DNA from: Marinibacterium sp050389775
GTDB lineage: Bacteria > Pseudomonadota > Alphaproteobacteria > Rhodobacterales > Rhodobacteraceae
Direction of reading: 5' to 3'
NCBI RefSeq assembly: GCF_050389775.1
Contig: NZ_CP177153.1
Span: forward strand, 4,891 to 68,890
DNA: 64,000 bases
This document shows, in pieces, positions 50,599 to 59,895 of the stretch. Under the pieces are notes generated by a model. The model searched no databases and was not told the DNA's origin. It saw only the letters and a program-made list of their open reading frames with translations. A program made the position numbers and the translations under genes. The number at the start of each line of letters is the position of its first letter. Position 1 is the stretch's first letter.

Positions 50599-52851
50599 GT
50601 GAGCAGCAGACGACAGCCAGACCAGGGCAGATTCACGCGGATCGGGCGCATCGGCGGCCTGGCCGTGATGGCCGGCATGATCGCAACCGGGGCCCGGGCC
50701 CAGGACCATTCGGCCTATGTGACCGGGCCGGTGGATCCGCTGGCCCTGCCGGGCACGCCCGAGGCCGCGCCGACCATCGCCCGCTATCCCGACGCGCCGA
50801 CGCTGAACTTCTACGGCGCCGCCGGCCTGATCGACATGCCCTCGGGCGAGGCCGCCCCGGATGGCCAGATCAATGCCGGCGTGTCCTGGTTCGGGGGCAT
50901 CGGGCGCTACACGCTGACCTTCCAGGGCCTGCCCTGGGTTTCGGCCAGCTTCCGCTACAATTCCTTTGCCAATGCCAATTTCGCCGGTTTCGACACCTAT
51001 TACGACCGCAGTTTCGACCTGCGCTTCCGGCTGCTGAAGGAAAGCACCTACCTGCCCGCCGTCACCCTGGGCCTGCAGGATTTCGTCGGCACCGGGATCT
51101 CGGCCGGGGAATACATCGCCGCGACCAAGACCTTTGACCTGCCGCCCTCGCGGCTGGGCAGCACCGGCACGCTCAAGGTCACCGGCGGCCTGGGCTGGGG
51201 CCGGCTGGGCTCGTACGGGTCGATCAGCGGCTATGGCGACCGGCCGTCCTACAACCCCAATTCGACCGGCGGCGAGCTGGCCTGGGACCAGTGGTTCCGC
51301 GGGCCCTTCGCGCCCTTTGCCGGGCTGGAATGGCGGCCCAACGACAAGCTGGGCTTCAAGGTCGAATATTCCTCGGATGCCTATGTCACCGAGGTCCAGG
51401 ACATGGGCATCCTGGACCGCCGCTCGCCGGTCAACTTCGGCGTGGAATACAAGGTCAACGATGCCATCCGCATCGGCGGCTATTACCTCTATGGCTCGGA
51501 AGTCGGGTTCAACATCCAGATCCAGGCCAATCCTAAGAACCCGCCGCTGCCCCCGGCCGTGCCCGCGCCGCAGCCGGTCCTGGTGCGGCCCTCGCCCCAA
51601 AGTGATCCCGGCGCCTGGTCGACGGCCTGGGCCGACAGCAGCACCGTCGCCCCGGTGCTGCGCGACAACCTGATCGGCGTGCTCGATCCGCAGGGCATCA
51701 CCGTCGAGACCGTCACCGTCTCGGCCCATTCGGCCGAGGTGCGCTATCGCAACCGGCGCTACTGGCCCCAGGCCAACGGCGTCGGCCGGGTCGCCCGGGC
51801 CATGGCCCAGGTCATGCCCAACTCGGTCGAGACCTTCCACATCGTGCCCCAGTCCGAGGGCATGGCCGTCAGCCGCGTGACCCTGCGCCGGTCGGACCTG
51901 GAAGTGATGGAATACGATGTCGAGGCCACCAGCGCGATGGCCGGGCTGGTCGGCTATTCCGACCCGCCGCCGCTGAGCCCGACGGCGGTGAGCAACGAGG
52001 CGCTGTTCCCGCGGTTCTCCTATTCGCTGCAGCCCTATTTCGAGCCGAGCTACTTCGACCCCGACAAGCCGATCCGCATCGATGTCGGCGCCGAGCTGAA
52101 CGGCACCTACCGCCCGGCGCCCGGCTGGATCGCCAGCGGCGCGCTGCGCTACAAGCTCTTCGGCGATCTCGATGGCGGCCGGCCGTCGAACTCGGTGCTG
52201 CCGCATGTGCGTTCGGACTGGGCCGAATATGCCCAGCATGATTTCACCATGCGCAACCTCTACGTGGCCAAGCAATGGCGGCCGGGCCAGAACCTCTATG
52301 CCCGGGCGACCCTGGGCTACCTGGAACAGATGTTCGGCGGGGTCTCGACGGAATTGCTGTGGAAACCGGTCAACAGCCCGCTGGGGCTGGGGATCGAGGC
52401 CAATTACGTGGCCCAGCGGGACCAGGACCAGTGGTTCGGCTTCGGCCAGTACGACTATCGCGTCGCCACCGGTCATGCCTCGGCCTATTACGAATTCGGC
52501 CCCGGCCTGATCGGCCAGGTCGATGCCGGGCGCTACCTGGCCGGCGACTGGGGCGCGACGGTGTCGCTGGACCGCACCTTTGCCAACGGCTGGAGCGTCG
52601 GCGCCTTCTTCACGCTGACCAACGTGTCGTCGGAGGATTTCGGCGAAGGGTCGTTCGACAAGGGCATCCGCTTCTCGATGCCGGTCAACTGGATCCTGGG
52701 CCAGCCCAGCCGCCAGACCGTCGGCACGACGATCACGCCGATCACCCGCGACGGCGGCCAGCGGCTGATCGTGCCGGGCCGGCTCTATCCGCAGATCCGC
52801 GACGCGCATCGCAAGGCGCTCGACGACGCTTCGGTGAGGTTCTGGCAATGA
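50599..52851 (+). CDS. yjbH: YjbH-like outer-membrane exopolysaccharide protein
   Basis: This 750-aa protein starts at GTG 50599 with a G-rich ribosome site. A signal peptide (IGGLAVMAGMIATGARAQD) ends near residue 36. TLNFYGAAGLIDMPSGEAAP opens the YjbH domain, and alternating beta strands (SVSWFGGIGRYTLTFQ-type, GFNIQIQANP) follow. The C-terminal half is a second beta-barrel-like region ending in DASVRFWQ. YjbH belongs to the E. coli yjbEFGH (gfc-like) exopolysaccharide set and is thought to sit in the outer membrane. Its stop overlaps the next gene (ATGA). Confidence 0.88.
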   Translation: MSSRRQPDQGRFTRIGRIGGLAVMAGMIATGARAQDHSAYVTGPVDPLALPGTPEAAPTIARYPDAPTLNFYGAAGLIDMPSGEAAPDGQINAGVSWFGGIGRYTLTFQGLPWVSASFRYNSFANANFAGFDTYYDRSFDLRFRLLKESTYLPAVTLGLQDFVGTGISAGEYIAATKTFDLPPSRLGSTGTLKVTGGLGWGRLGSYGSISGYGDRPSYNPNSTGGELAWDQWFRGPFAPFAGLEWRPNDKLGFKVEYSSDAYVTEVQDMGILDRRSPVNFGVEYKVNDAIRIGGYYLYGSEVGFNIQIQANPKNPPLPPAVPAPQPVLVRPSPQSDPGAWSTAWADSSTVAPVLRDNLIGVLDPQGITVETVTVSAHSAEVRYRNRRYWPQANGVGRVARAMAQVMPNSVETFHIVPQSEGMAVSRVTLRRSDLEVMEYDVEATSAMAGLVGYSDPPPLSPTAVSNEALFPRFSYSLQPYFEPSYFDPDKPIRIDVGAELNGTYRPAPGWIASGALRYKLFGDLDGGRPSNSVLPHVRSDWAEYAQHDFTMRNLYVAKQWRPGQNLYARATLGYLEQMFGGVSTELLWKPVNSPLGLGIEANYVAQRDQDQWFGFGQYDYRVATGHASAYYEFGPGLIGQVDAGRYLAGDWGATVSLDRTFANGWSVGAFFTLTNVSSEDFGEGSFDKGIRFSMPVNWILGQPSRQTVGTTITPITRDGGQRLIVPGRLYPQIRDAHRKALDDASVRFWQ

Positions 52852-53561
52852 TGCGCCCCTTCTTCCGCCCGGCCGCCGCGGCCCTGGCCCTGGCCGCCGC
52901 CCTCGCGGGCTGTTCCAACCGTGGTGACGACAGCGGCGCCACGCTCAAGACCCTGGCCGCCCTGCAGGCGGCCATCGGCCGGTCGGTCGGCGGCGACGCG
53001 GGCACGGCCCAGCCGCCACTGACCCGCGCGGTGCTGAACACGATCGACGGCGAATTCATCCAGGCCCGGGTCGAGAAGACCGGCAGCGAGGCCTTCATGT
53101 ACATCTCGGCCGAACGCCAGGGCGCGGCCGGCGGGGACGAGGGCGGCCGGCTGCTGGTCTGGCGCACCGAGAACGATGTCTCGCTGACCCTGCGCGACGG
53201 GGTGCTGGTGGCCACGCGCGGGCTGGGCGGCGACCTGGTCTCGGCCCAGGGCGGGCCGGCGCTGGCGGCGGTGCGCCGCCATGGCGCGGCCCAGGGGTCC
53301 AAGCGGCAGGTCTACAGCGCGCTGGACAACCGGCCCGTCGAGATGAACTTTGCCTGTGCGGTCGACGACATGGGGGCCGAGACCATCGTCATCGTCGAGC
53401 GCCGCCATGCCACGCGCCACCTGCGCGAGACCTGCGAGCTGAAGGGCGGCACGGTGGTCAATGATTTCTGGGTCGATGCGCGGGGCGCGACGGTCTGGCA
53501 ATCGCGGCAATGGGCCGGGCCGAACATCGGCTACATCAGCTTCCGCCAGCTCACCCCCTGA
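52848..53561 (+). CDS. yjbF: YjbF-like lipoprotein
   Basis: This is a 237-aa protein whose ATG overlaps the yjbH stop. The signal peptide ends ALAAALAGC, with lipidation at the Cys near residue 22. The beta-rich body matches the YjbF/GfcB family: LLVWRTENDVSLTLRDGVLV, ATRGLGGDL, and a C-terminal NDFWVDARGATVWQSRQW. It probably sits in the outer membrane beside YjbH. A YjbG/GfcC partner was not seen in the window. Confidence 0.87.
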   Translation: MMRPFFRPAAAALALAAALAGCSNRGDDSGATLKTLAALQAAIGRSVGGDAGTAQPPLTRAVLNTIDGEFIQARVEKTGSEAFMYISAERQGAAGGDEGGRLLVWRTENDVSLTLRDGVLVATRGLGGDLVSAQGGPALAAVRRHGAAQGSKRQVYSALDNRPVEMNFACAVDDMGAETIVIVERRHATRHLRETCELKGGTVVNDFWVDARGATVWQSRQWAGPNIGYISFRQLTP

Positions 53562-53881
53562 TCCGCGGCACCCGGGCCGGACCGGCCATGCGATCACCGT
53601 CGATCGCGTGGCCTGGCCGTCATTGCGGGCGATTCCCCGGGGCCGCAGGGGCGGGCGCGGGGCGTGACGCCCTTGCGCGTCACATCCACCCCCGATTGTC
53701 CGGTCTCCGATCCACTTGCGCATAACCTCCGGGCGTTGCGGTGCCCGATTGGCCACATATCCGCAATGCAGCGCAAAAAGCCGCCCCCGGTCGGGAAGAA
53801 CGGGGTGGATGTCATTGAATTTTCAGACTCTCCGGGCTAGGTCTCGGCCAAATGCAGATCACCCCCAAGGAGTTTTGGAGC
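53562..53881. other. Intergenic region upstream of the first yjbE-like gene
   Basis: This 320-bp spacer is GC-rich at first and AT-richer after 53710. Its right end holds the promoter candidate at 53815-53843 and an AAGGAG/GGAG double ribosome site. Confidence 0.5.
53815..53843 (+). promoter_or_regulatory. Candidate promoter of yjbE-like gene 1
   Basis: TTGAAT (53815-53820), 17 bases, TAGGTC (53838-53843), ending 38 bases before the ATG. The layout is shared with the second yjbE-like gene (TTG-box, 17 bases, TAG-box). Confidence 0.45.
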
Positions 53882-54127
53882 ATGAAAACCATCTCGGCTC
53901 TCGTCGCCGCTGCCGCCGTCGCAGCCCTTCCGACCCTGGCTGCCGCACAGCCCGCTCCGGCCCCCGCGCCGGAAGTGCCCGCACCGCTGTCCGGCACCGC
54001 CGGCGGCCTGACCGCAGGCACCGTGATCGGCGCCACCGCGGCCGGTTTCCTGATCGTCGTGATCGCTTCGGGCGGTGATGACGACAGCAGCACCACCACG
54101 ACCACGACGACCACCACCACCAACTGA
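53882..54127 (+). CDS. yjbE: YjbE-like small Thr-tail protein, copy 1
   Basis: This is an 81-aa protein. A signal peptide (MKTISALVAAAAVAALPTLA) with cleavage after AQ is followed by a Pro/Ala linker. A strongly hydrophobic segment (GTVIGATAAGFLIVVIASGG) and a Thr10 tail after SS end the protein. It resembles YjbE/GfcA, small Thr-rich exopolysaccharide-linked proteins. The neighbouring copy has the same hydrophobic segment almost unchanged. Poly-Thr may be O-glycosylated or exposed at the surface, but that is speculation. Confidence 0.82.
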   Translation: MKTISALVAAAAVAALPTLAAAQPAPAPAPEVPAPLSGTAGGLTAGTVIGATAAGFLIVVIASGGDDDSSTTTTTTTTTTN

Positions 54128-54166
54128 GGTGGCGCGCAGCCTGCGCGCTGCGCCTGACAGATCCTG

Positions 54167-54193
54167 ACGACGGGCCGGCATCCGGCCTGTCGT
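54167..54193 (+). terminator. Hairpin after yjbE-like gene 1
   Basis: Arms ACGACGGGCCGG and CCGGCCTGTCGT (one mismatch) with a 3-base loop, followed by TGCTGTTGT. A further small hairpin (GCGCGCAGCCTGCGCGC) precedes it. A terminator is likely. Confidence 0.55.
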
Positions 54194-54345
54194 TGCTGTT
54201 GTCCGGTGGCCATTCCCTGGCCTTCCCCCGGATGCCACGGCCCGCCGCCGATCCGGTTTTTGCGCCAGATCGCGGTTTTCGTGGCGTTTTGGGCGCAAAA
54301 TGGCAAAAAACTGCCACGACTCCGGCTGTCCGGCGGAGATTTCCT

Positions 54346-54374
54346 TTGGGAATCACCTGTCCGTGCGTTAGCTA
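54346..54374 (+). promoter_or_regulatory. Candidate promoter of yjbE-like gene 2
   Basis: TTGGGA (54346-54351), 17 bases, TAGCTA (54369-54374). The arrangement is parallel to that of copy 1, supporting both. Confidence 0.45.
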
Positions 54375-54404
54375 TGGTTAACCATGCCTTTAGGAGTTTT
54401 GAGC

Positions 54405-54647
54405 ATGAAGACGATAACGGCACTTTTCGCCGCCACCGCCATCATGGCCCTGCCGACCCTGGCCGCAGCCCAGCCGACCCCGGCCCCCGCACCCAGCGTG
54501 CCGGCGCCGCTGGCCGGCAGTGGGAACGACCTGACCGCAGGCACAGTGATCGGCGCAACGGCGGCCGGTTTCCTGATCGTTGTGATCGCCTCGGGCGGTG
54601 ACGGCGACAGCACCACCACCACGACCACCACCACGACCTCTCCGTAA
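54405..54647 (+). CDS. YjbE-like small Thr-tail protein, copy 2
   Basis: This 80-aa tandem paralog of the preceding gene has a signal peptide (MKTITALFAATAIMALPTLA), a Pro linker, an identical hydrophobic segment (GTVIGATAAGFLIVVIASGG) and a run of nine Thr before SP. AGGAGTTTTGAGC precedes the ATG, as in copy 1. The duplication with separate promoters and hairpins suggests that dose or timing matters. Confidence 0.82.
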   Translation: MKTITALFAATAIMALPTLAAAQPTPAPAPSVPAPLAGSGNDLTAGTVIGATAAGFLIVVIASGGDGDSTTTTTTTTTSP

Positions 54648-54699
54648 GGAGATCGGTCCGCGCGCCCCTCGGCGCGTGACAGGCTGGTTCGCAATCAGC

Positions 54700-54730
54700 A
54701 AGGGCGCCTCCGGTGACGGGGGCGCCCTTT
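54700..54730 (+). terminator. Terminator after yjbE-like gene 2
   Basis: AAGGGCGCC and GGCGCCCTT form a perfect 9-bp stem over a 12-base loop, followed by a short T run (TTTGC). Confidence 0.6.
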
Positions 54731-54750
54731 GCATGTCCGGGGTGGGGTGT

Positions 54751-54844
54751 CACGCGGAACGCGTGCGTGAAAAGGTGCGCGGAACGCGTGCGTAAGGGGC
54801 CCCGCGGGGCGCGTGCGCAAGACATCACGCGAAACGCGTGTGCC
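54751..54844. repeat. Degenerate 25-bp repeats with ACGCGT core
   Basis: Four units resembling CACGCGGAACGCGTGCGT recur every 24-26 bases between the convergent yjbE-like and glycosyltransferase genes. The third is the most diverged. Confidence 0.6.
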
Positions 54845-54961
54845 AGGTATCTTGCGGGGGTATTGCGCGGGGGCCTTGCCCGGGCGGCATCACGCGGGGC
54901 CCGCCGGGGCCCATGCGCGCAGGGCAGCCGGCCCCGGGGGGCCGGCCGCCGATCGATCCGT

Positions 54962-57900
54962 TCAGAGCTCGGGCGAGTAGAGATCCACCGCCTCGAAGGC
55001 CTGGCGCATCAGCCCGCGCCCGGTCTCGAACGAGAAGGTATGGCCGACATAGGCCCGGGCATTGTCGGACATGCGCTGCCACATCTCGGGATCGTTGATC
55101 AGGGCCGAGATGGCATCGCGCCATTCCATGGCCGAGGTGGCGATCATGCAATCATGCTCGTGGCGCACGCCGATGCCTTCGGCCGCCGTGGGCGTCAGCA
55201 CGCAGGGCACGCCATGGGCCAGCGCGGCCAAGACCTTGCCCTTGATGCCCGCGCCCGACAGCAGCGGGGCCACGAAGACCAGGTGCCGGTCATAGGCGTC
55301 CGAGATCTCCTTGACGAAGCCCTCTGCCTTGATCTGCTCGTTGGCCAGGCCCTTGACCTCGTCGGGCATGGCCGAGCCGTACATGGTGAATTCCAGCTCG
55401 GGATGTTCGGGCTGCAACATCGGCATGACCTGCCGGGCAAACCATTGCACGGCCTCGGTGTTGGGATGGTGATGGTAATTGCCCAGGAAGGACAGCCCGG
55501 CCCGGCCGTCGCGCGGCGGCACCGAAGCGGGCATTTCCACGACCCAGGGGCATTTGGCCACCTTCACGCCGCCATCGGTATGCGACTGGATCACCGCGTG
55601 TTCGGTGTCGTTGTAGGACAGCACCACGTCGGCCTGGGTCATCACGTCCAGCTCGATCTCGCGGGTCTGGCGGGCGGCCTCGATCCGGGCGGGATCGTCA
55701 TTGGCCAGGCCCGCGCGCAGCTCGCGCAGGAAGTGCAGGTCGGCGTTGTTGAACAGGATCCGGGTCTGCGGGGCCAGCCGGCGCAGCCGGCCGATCACGT
55801 CGCGGGCGACGTAGAACCGGGTGATGAAGAAGGCATCGAAATCCCGGGCGTGCTTTTCCAGGTATTCGTCGACCGACAGGTAGAAGGGGGCATAGATCAT
55901 CTCGACCCCCATCTTTTCCAGCTCTTCGGTATAGCTGCCCAGGTGGGCCAGGTTGCGGGGCAGGAAGGTGACCTTGTAGCCCAGGCTCTGCACCAGCTTG
56001 ATTTCCTGGATCGCGGCATAGGACCCCGCGTCGCGGTCGGGCCGGGGCGTGGCATAGTCGATGAAGAGCACCCGGCCGGTGATGCCGCGGTCCTTTTCGA
56101 GGTCGGGTTTCACGCCCTGTTCGCCAAAGCCCGCATAGGCCGCGGCCCAGCGGCGCTTGAACTTGGGCCGGTTGACCTCCTGGTAGCGCTTGAAGCCCGA
56201 CGAGGTGTCGGTGCCGCTGGTCATGCCCTCGAAATGGTAGACGATCGAGGAGGGCACGAAATAGGTCTTGTAGCCGGCTTCGCGGACCTTGAACGAGAAA
56301 TCGGTATCCTCGAAATACATCGGTTCGAGGTAGGATGACAGGCCGCCGACCTGGTCCCAGATTTCCTTGGTGGTCATCATCGCCGCGCCGGTCAGGTAAT
56401 CGGCCTGGCGGGCATAGCAGAAGCGCGGATCCCAGGGGTTCTGGCCGTTGCCGTAGTTCCACGGGTTGCCCGAGCCCCAGATGATGCCGCCGGCATCCTG
56501 CAGCCGGCCGTCGGGGTAAAGCAGCTTGGAGCCGACCAGCCCGACCCGGGGGAACCGGTCGAAGGCGCCGAGCAGCTCGTCGATGAAGCCGCTGGTGACC
56601 TCGACATCGTTGTTGAGCAGCATGACATACTTGCCCCGGGCCATGTCGGCCCCGGCGTTGCAGGCGCGGATGAAACGCTGCGACTGGGCATTGTGGATGA
56701 CGGTGATGCCCGAGACGATCTTTTCCAGCTCGGCGGTCTCGTCGGTCGAGGCATCGTCGACCAGGATCACCTCGAAGGTGGCCTTGTTATGGGCCAGCAG
56801 CAGCGAGGCCAGGGCCAGGTAGGTGACCTCGACCTTGTTATGGGCCGGGATGACGATCGACACGTCGGGGCTGTCGTATTCGGGGAAGACCAGGGGCTTG
56901 AGCTTGACGTTCTCGAAACCGCCTTCGACCACGTCGAGGCAATAGGCCACCTGGGCCTGCTGTTCGGCGCTCAGCCCGGCGGCCAGCTGGGCGCGCAGGG
57001 CGGCATAGCGATGGCCGGCCGCGGCAAAGAGCGGGCCGGGGAAGGGGGCCGAGCTTTCGGTCTTGAGCACGTCATGCGGGGTCAGCATGCGCGGCAGCAG
57101 GACGATGTCGGCGTAAAGCTGTTCGGTCCCGGCCAGGTCGGTGACGACCAGCCAGTGGTTGGCACCGTCGAGGAAGGGCGCAGGCACGCGCACCGGCACC
57201 GGGTCGGGGCCGAGATGCTGGTTGAAGGCGAACTTGCCGTCCAGCAGGAAGCGGTAGGTGCCGGTTTCCGAGGCGGTCATGATCAGCGTGTGGCCGTAAT
57301 CCTCGGTCACGCTGACCCGGCGCGCCGAGCCCGAGACCAGGGAATAGACGGTGTTGCCCTCGATCAGGGCCAGCTCGGTCTGGTCGCCCAGGTAGGCCGG
57401 CATCGGCGCCTTGGCCCAGACGTAATCGCCCGCGGGCGAGGTGGTCCCTTCGAAGATCAGCGCCCCGGCGATGTCCTCTTCGCGCACTTCGCGGCTGACA
57501 TGGGGATCGGCGATGAAGAAGAAGGCGGTCTGGCCCGGTTCGGTACCCTGGAAGGAATCGAAGGCCACGGCCAGCGTCACTTCGACCTCGGACTGGCTGG
57601 CCGGGATGGAATGTTCGACCTGCAGGTACTTGTTCAGCTCGTGGCCGCCGATGCGGGTCGGGTCGAAGGCAAAGCTGCGGGTCTCGACCTTGCCGCTCTT
57701 GAGATCGCGCAGGCGCAGGATCAGCCGGCCGGCCGCCCGGTGGATCGCCAGGCCGGCGCGGAAGGTCAGCGGGGCGCCATGGGCGGGCAGGCGGATCGGT
57801 GCCTTCAGGGCGATCTCGCAGGGCTGTTCCGAGTTGAAGAAGGCCAGCTGGACCGTGTTGCGGTTGGCCAGTGCCCAATCCTTCATCTTGTTGACGAAGA

Positions 57901-58162
57901 CGCCGCACAGCTTCTGCACGGGCAGATCGGCGGGTTCGAGGGTCTCGGCCATTTCTTCCGGGTCGAAACGGGGGCGGAACTCGACCATCAGGTCCGGCAG
58001 GCCTTCGTCGCCCTCGGTGACCGGTTCGAATCGCAAGCGGTCGTTGCCGATCCCGAGGCCCAGGCCGTTATCCAGAACTTCGGACGACACATTGGCCAGC
58101 ACGGTGCCGTTGGACACCACAATTTGTGCCACGCCATCGGGGAGATCTATAGTCTTGTTCAA
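54962..58162 (-). CDS. Large multidomain glycosyltransferase (GT2 plus GT4-like)
   Basis: This protein is about 1066 aa. The likely start is a TTG at 58162 with AGAAGGA 8 bases upstream; the next ATG upstream (58306) lacks this. The N-terminal 470 residues are beta-rich with no known motif (carbohydrate-binding-like). A GT2 domain follows: VSIVIPAHNKVEVTYLALAS, then LLNNDVEVTSGF with the DxD-type site and SYLEPMYFEDTDFSFKVREA. The C-terminal 400 residues are a GT4-like GT-B domain with LSFLGNYHHHPNTEAVQWF and APLLSGAGIKGKVLAALAHG. It may build two linkages. It faces away from manC, across a 275-bp divergent spacer. Confidence 0.85.
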   Translation of the reverse strand: MNKTIDLPDGVAQIVVSNGTVLANVSSEVLDNGLGLGIGNDRLRFEPVTEGDEGLPDLMVEFRPRFDPEEMAETLEPADLPVQKLCGVFVNKMKDWALANRNTVQLAFFNSEQPCEIALKAPIRLPAHGAPLTFRAGLAIHRAAGRLILRLRDLKSGKVETRSFAFDPTRIGGHELNKYLQVEHSIPASQSEVEVTLAVAFDSFQGTEPGQTAFFFIADPHVSREVREEDIAGALIFEGTTSPAGDYVWAKAPMPAYLGDQTELALIEGNTVYSLVSGSARRVSVTEDYGHTLIMTASETGTYRFLLDGKFAFNQHLGPDPVPVRVPAPFLDGANHWLVVTDLAGTEQLYADIVLLPRMLTPHDVLKTESSAPFPGPLFAAAGHRYAALRAQLAAGLSAEQQAQVAYCLDVVEGGFENVKLKPLVFPEYDSPDVSIVIPAHNKVEVTYLALASLLLAHNKATFEVILVDDASTDETAELEKIVSGITVIHNAQSQRFIRACNAGADMARGKYVMLLNNDVEVTSGFIDELLGAFDRFPRVGLVGSKLLYPDGRLQDAGGIIWGSGNPWNYGNGQNPWDPRFCYARQADYLTGAAMMTTKEIWDQVGGLSSYLEPMYFEDTDFSFKVREAGYKTYFVPSSIVYHFEGMTSGTDTSSGFKRYQEVNRPKFKRRWAAAYAGFGEQGVKPDLEKDRGITGRVLFIDYATPRPDRDAGSYAAIQEIKLVQSLGYKVTFLPRNLAHLGSYTEELEKMGVEMIYAPFYLSVDEYLEKHARDFDAFFITRFYVARDVIGRLRRLAPQTRILFNNADLHFLRELRAGLANDDPARIEAARQTREIELDVMTQADVVLSYNDTEHAVIQSHTDGGVKVAKCPWVVEMPASVPPRDGRAGLSFLGNYHHHPNTEAVQWFARQVMPMLQPEHPELEFTMYGSAMPDEVKGLANEQIKAEGFVKEISDAYDRHLVFVAPLLSGAGIKGKVLAALAHGVPCVLTPTAAEGIGVRHEHDCMIATSAMEWRDAISALINDPEMWQRMSDNARAYVGHTFSFETGRGLMRQAFEAVDLYSPEL

Positions 58163-58437
58163 ATCACTTGTCCTTCTGTCACGCAAACGGCCGACCCGGA
58201 AACTGGCTTCTGCCGATGGGCTGCGGTGCCTGTTCTTACCGCCTCGATCCGGGGTCGAGTAGTCCCAAAAGGGTACGATGAGCGGACCAGTGCTGCATCG
58301 CCGCATTTTCGCGCATGAAGCCGGGCACCTGTTGATCTCGGCGCCGCAAGGTCGGATACAGATGGCATTGAAAGCTTCCGCGGCGTAGCCACTTGGCGCG
58401 CCTCGGGTGAATTTCGGACTAGGAGATATTTCGGGCC

Positions 58438-59895
58438 ATGGACATCGTCACACCGGTCATTCTCTGCGGCGGATCAGGTACCAGGCTCTGGCCCCTGTCG
58501 CGCAAGAGCTACCCCAAGCAATTCACCCAGCTCACCGGAGAGACCAGCCTGTTCCAGGCCTCGGCCCTGCGCCTGACCGGCCGCGACGATGCGTCGGACC
58601 TGGGCTTCGGAGCGCCCGTCGTGCTGACCAATGCCGACTTCCGCTTCATCGTGACCGAGCAGATGACCGAAGCCGGGATCGATCCCGGCCCGGTGCTGAT
58701 CGAGCCCGAGGGCCGCAACACCGCCCCGGCCGTGCTGGCCGCGGCGCTGCACCTGGCGGCAAAGGATCCGGCCGCTGTGATGCTCGTCGCGCCTTCCGAT
58801 CACGTGGTGCCCGATGCGCCGGCCTTCCGGGCCGCCGTGGCCCGGGGCATGGACGCGGTGAAGGCCGGCCAGCTGGTGACCTTCGGCATCACCCCCGACC
58901 ATCCCGAGACCGGCTATGGCTACCTGCAGCTGACGGCCAAGCCCGACGGGTCGGGCCGGGCCACGCCGCTGGCGGGCTTTGTCGAGAAACCCGACCAGGC
59001 CACGGCCCAGACCATGCTGGATGACGGCAGCTATCTCTGGAACGCGGGGATCTTCCTCTTTGCGGCCAAGGACATCATCGCGGCCTTCGAAACCCATGCC
59101 GCCACGCTGGTGCCGCCGGTGCGCGCGGCGGTCGACAAGGCCGAGGCCGACCTGGGCTTCCTGCGGCTCGATCCCGGGGCCTGGGCCGGGGTCGAGGACA
59201 TCTCGCTGGATTACGCGGTGATGGAACGGGCCGAGAACCTGTCGGTCGTGCCCTATTCGGGCGGCTGGTCGGACCTGGGCAGCTGGACGGCCGTGCAGGA
59301 GCTGGGCCATCCCGACGAGAACGGCGTGGCCACCTCCGGGGCGGTGACGGCGATCGATTGCCGCAACTCGCTGCTGCGCTCGGAATCGCAGGGGCTGGAG
59401 CTGGTCGGGCTGGGGGTCGAGAACCTGATCGCCGTGGCCATGCCCGACGCGGTCCTGGTGGCCGATGCCAGCCGGGCGCAGGACGTCAAGACGGCGGTCA
59501 ATGCGCTCAAGGCCAAGGGCGCGTCCCAGGCCACCTCGCTGCCGATCGACTACCGGCCCTGGGGCCATTTCGAGACGCTGATCCTGCGCGAGCGGTTCCA
59601 GGTCAAGCGCATCCACGTCAAGCCGGGCGCCTCGCTGTCGCTGCAGAGCCACCACCACCGGGCCGAGCACTGGATCGTGGTCGAGGGCACGGCCAAGGTG
59701 ACGATCGACGACGAGGTCAAGCTGGTGACGGAAAACCAGTCGGTCTACATCCCTCTGGGCGCCGTGCACCGGATGGAGAACCCCGGCAAGATCGACATGG
59801 TCCTGATCGAGGTCCAGACCGGGTCCTACCTGGGCGAGGACGACATCATCCGCTACGAGGACAAATACGCCCGCGGCCAGGGAGCCAAGGGGTGA
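58438..59895 (+). CDS. manC: Mannose-1-phosphate guanylyltransferase / mannose-6-phosphate isomerase
   Basis: This is a 485-aa bifunctional enzyme. The N-terminus VILCGGSGTRLWPLSRKSYP is the GDP-mannose pyrophosphorylase site. VMLVAPSDHVV, FVEKPD and YLWNAGIFLF complete that domain. The C-terminal cupin (RPWGHFETLI, SHHHRAEHWIVVEGTAKV) is the type II phosphomannose isomerase. Together they make GDP-mannose from fructose-6-phosphate if a phosphomannomutase (not seen here) is present. The ATG follows AGGAG at about 12 bases. It supplies mannose or its derivatives for the polysaccharide. Confidence 0.97.
   Translation: MDIVTPVILCGGSGTRLWPLSRKSYPKQFTQLTGETSLFQASALRLTGRDDASDLGFGAPVVLTNADFRFIVTEQMTEAGIDPGPVLIEPEGRNTAPAVLAAALHLAAKDPAAVMLVAPSDHVVPDAPAFRAAVARGMDAVKAGQLVTFGITPDHPETGYGYLQLTAKPDGSGRATPLAGFVEKPDQATAQTMLDDGSYLWNAGIFLFAAKDIIAAFETHAATLVPPVRAAVDKAEADLGFLRLDPGAWAGVEDISLDYAVMERAENLSVVPYSGGWSDLGSWTAVQELGHPDENGVATSGAVTAIDCRNSLLRSESQGLELVGLGVENLIAVAMPDAVLVADASRAQDVKTAVNALKAKGASQATSLPIDYRPWGHFETLILRERFQVKRIHVKPGASLSLQSHHHRAEHWIVVEGTAKVTIDDEVKLVTENQSVYIPLGAVHRMENPGKIDMVLIEVQTGSYLGEDDIIRYEDKYARGQGAKG

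Larger units (their letters stand above)
54648..54961. other. Intergenic region between convergent genes
   Basis: This 314-bp spacer holds the terminator at 54700-54730 and a degenerate repeat array at 54751-54844. No gene was recognised. Confidence 0.55.
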
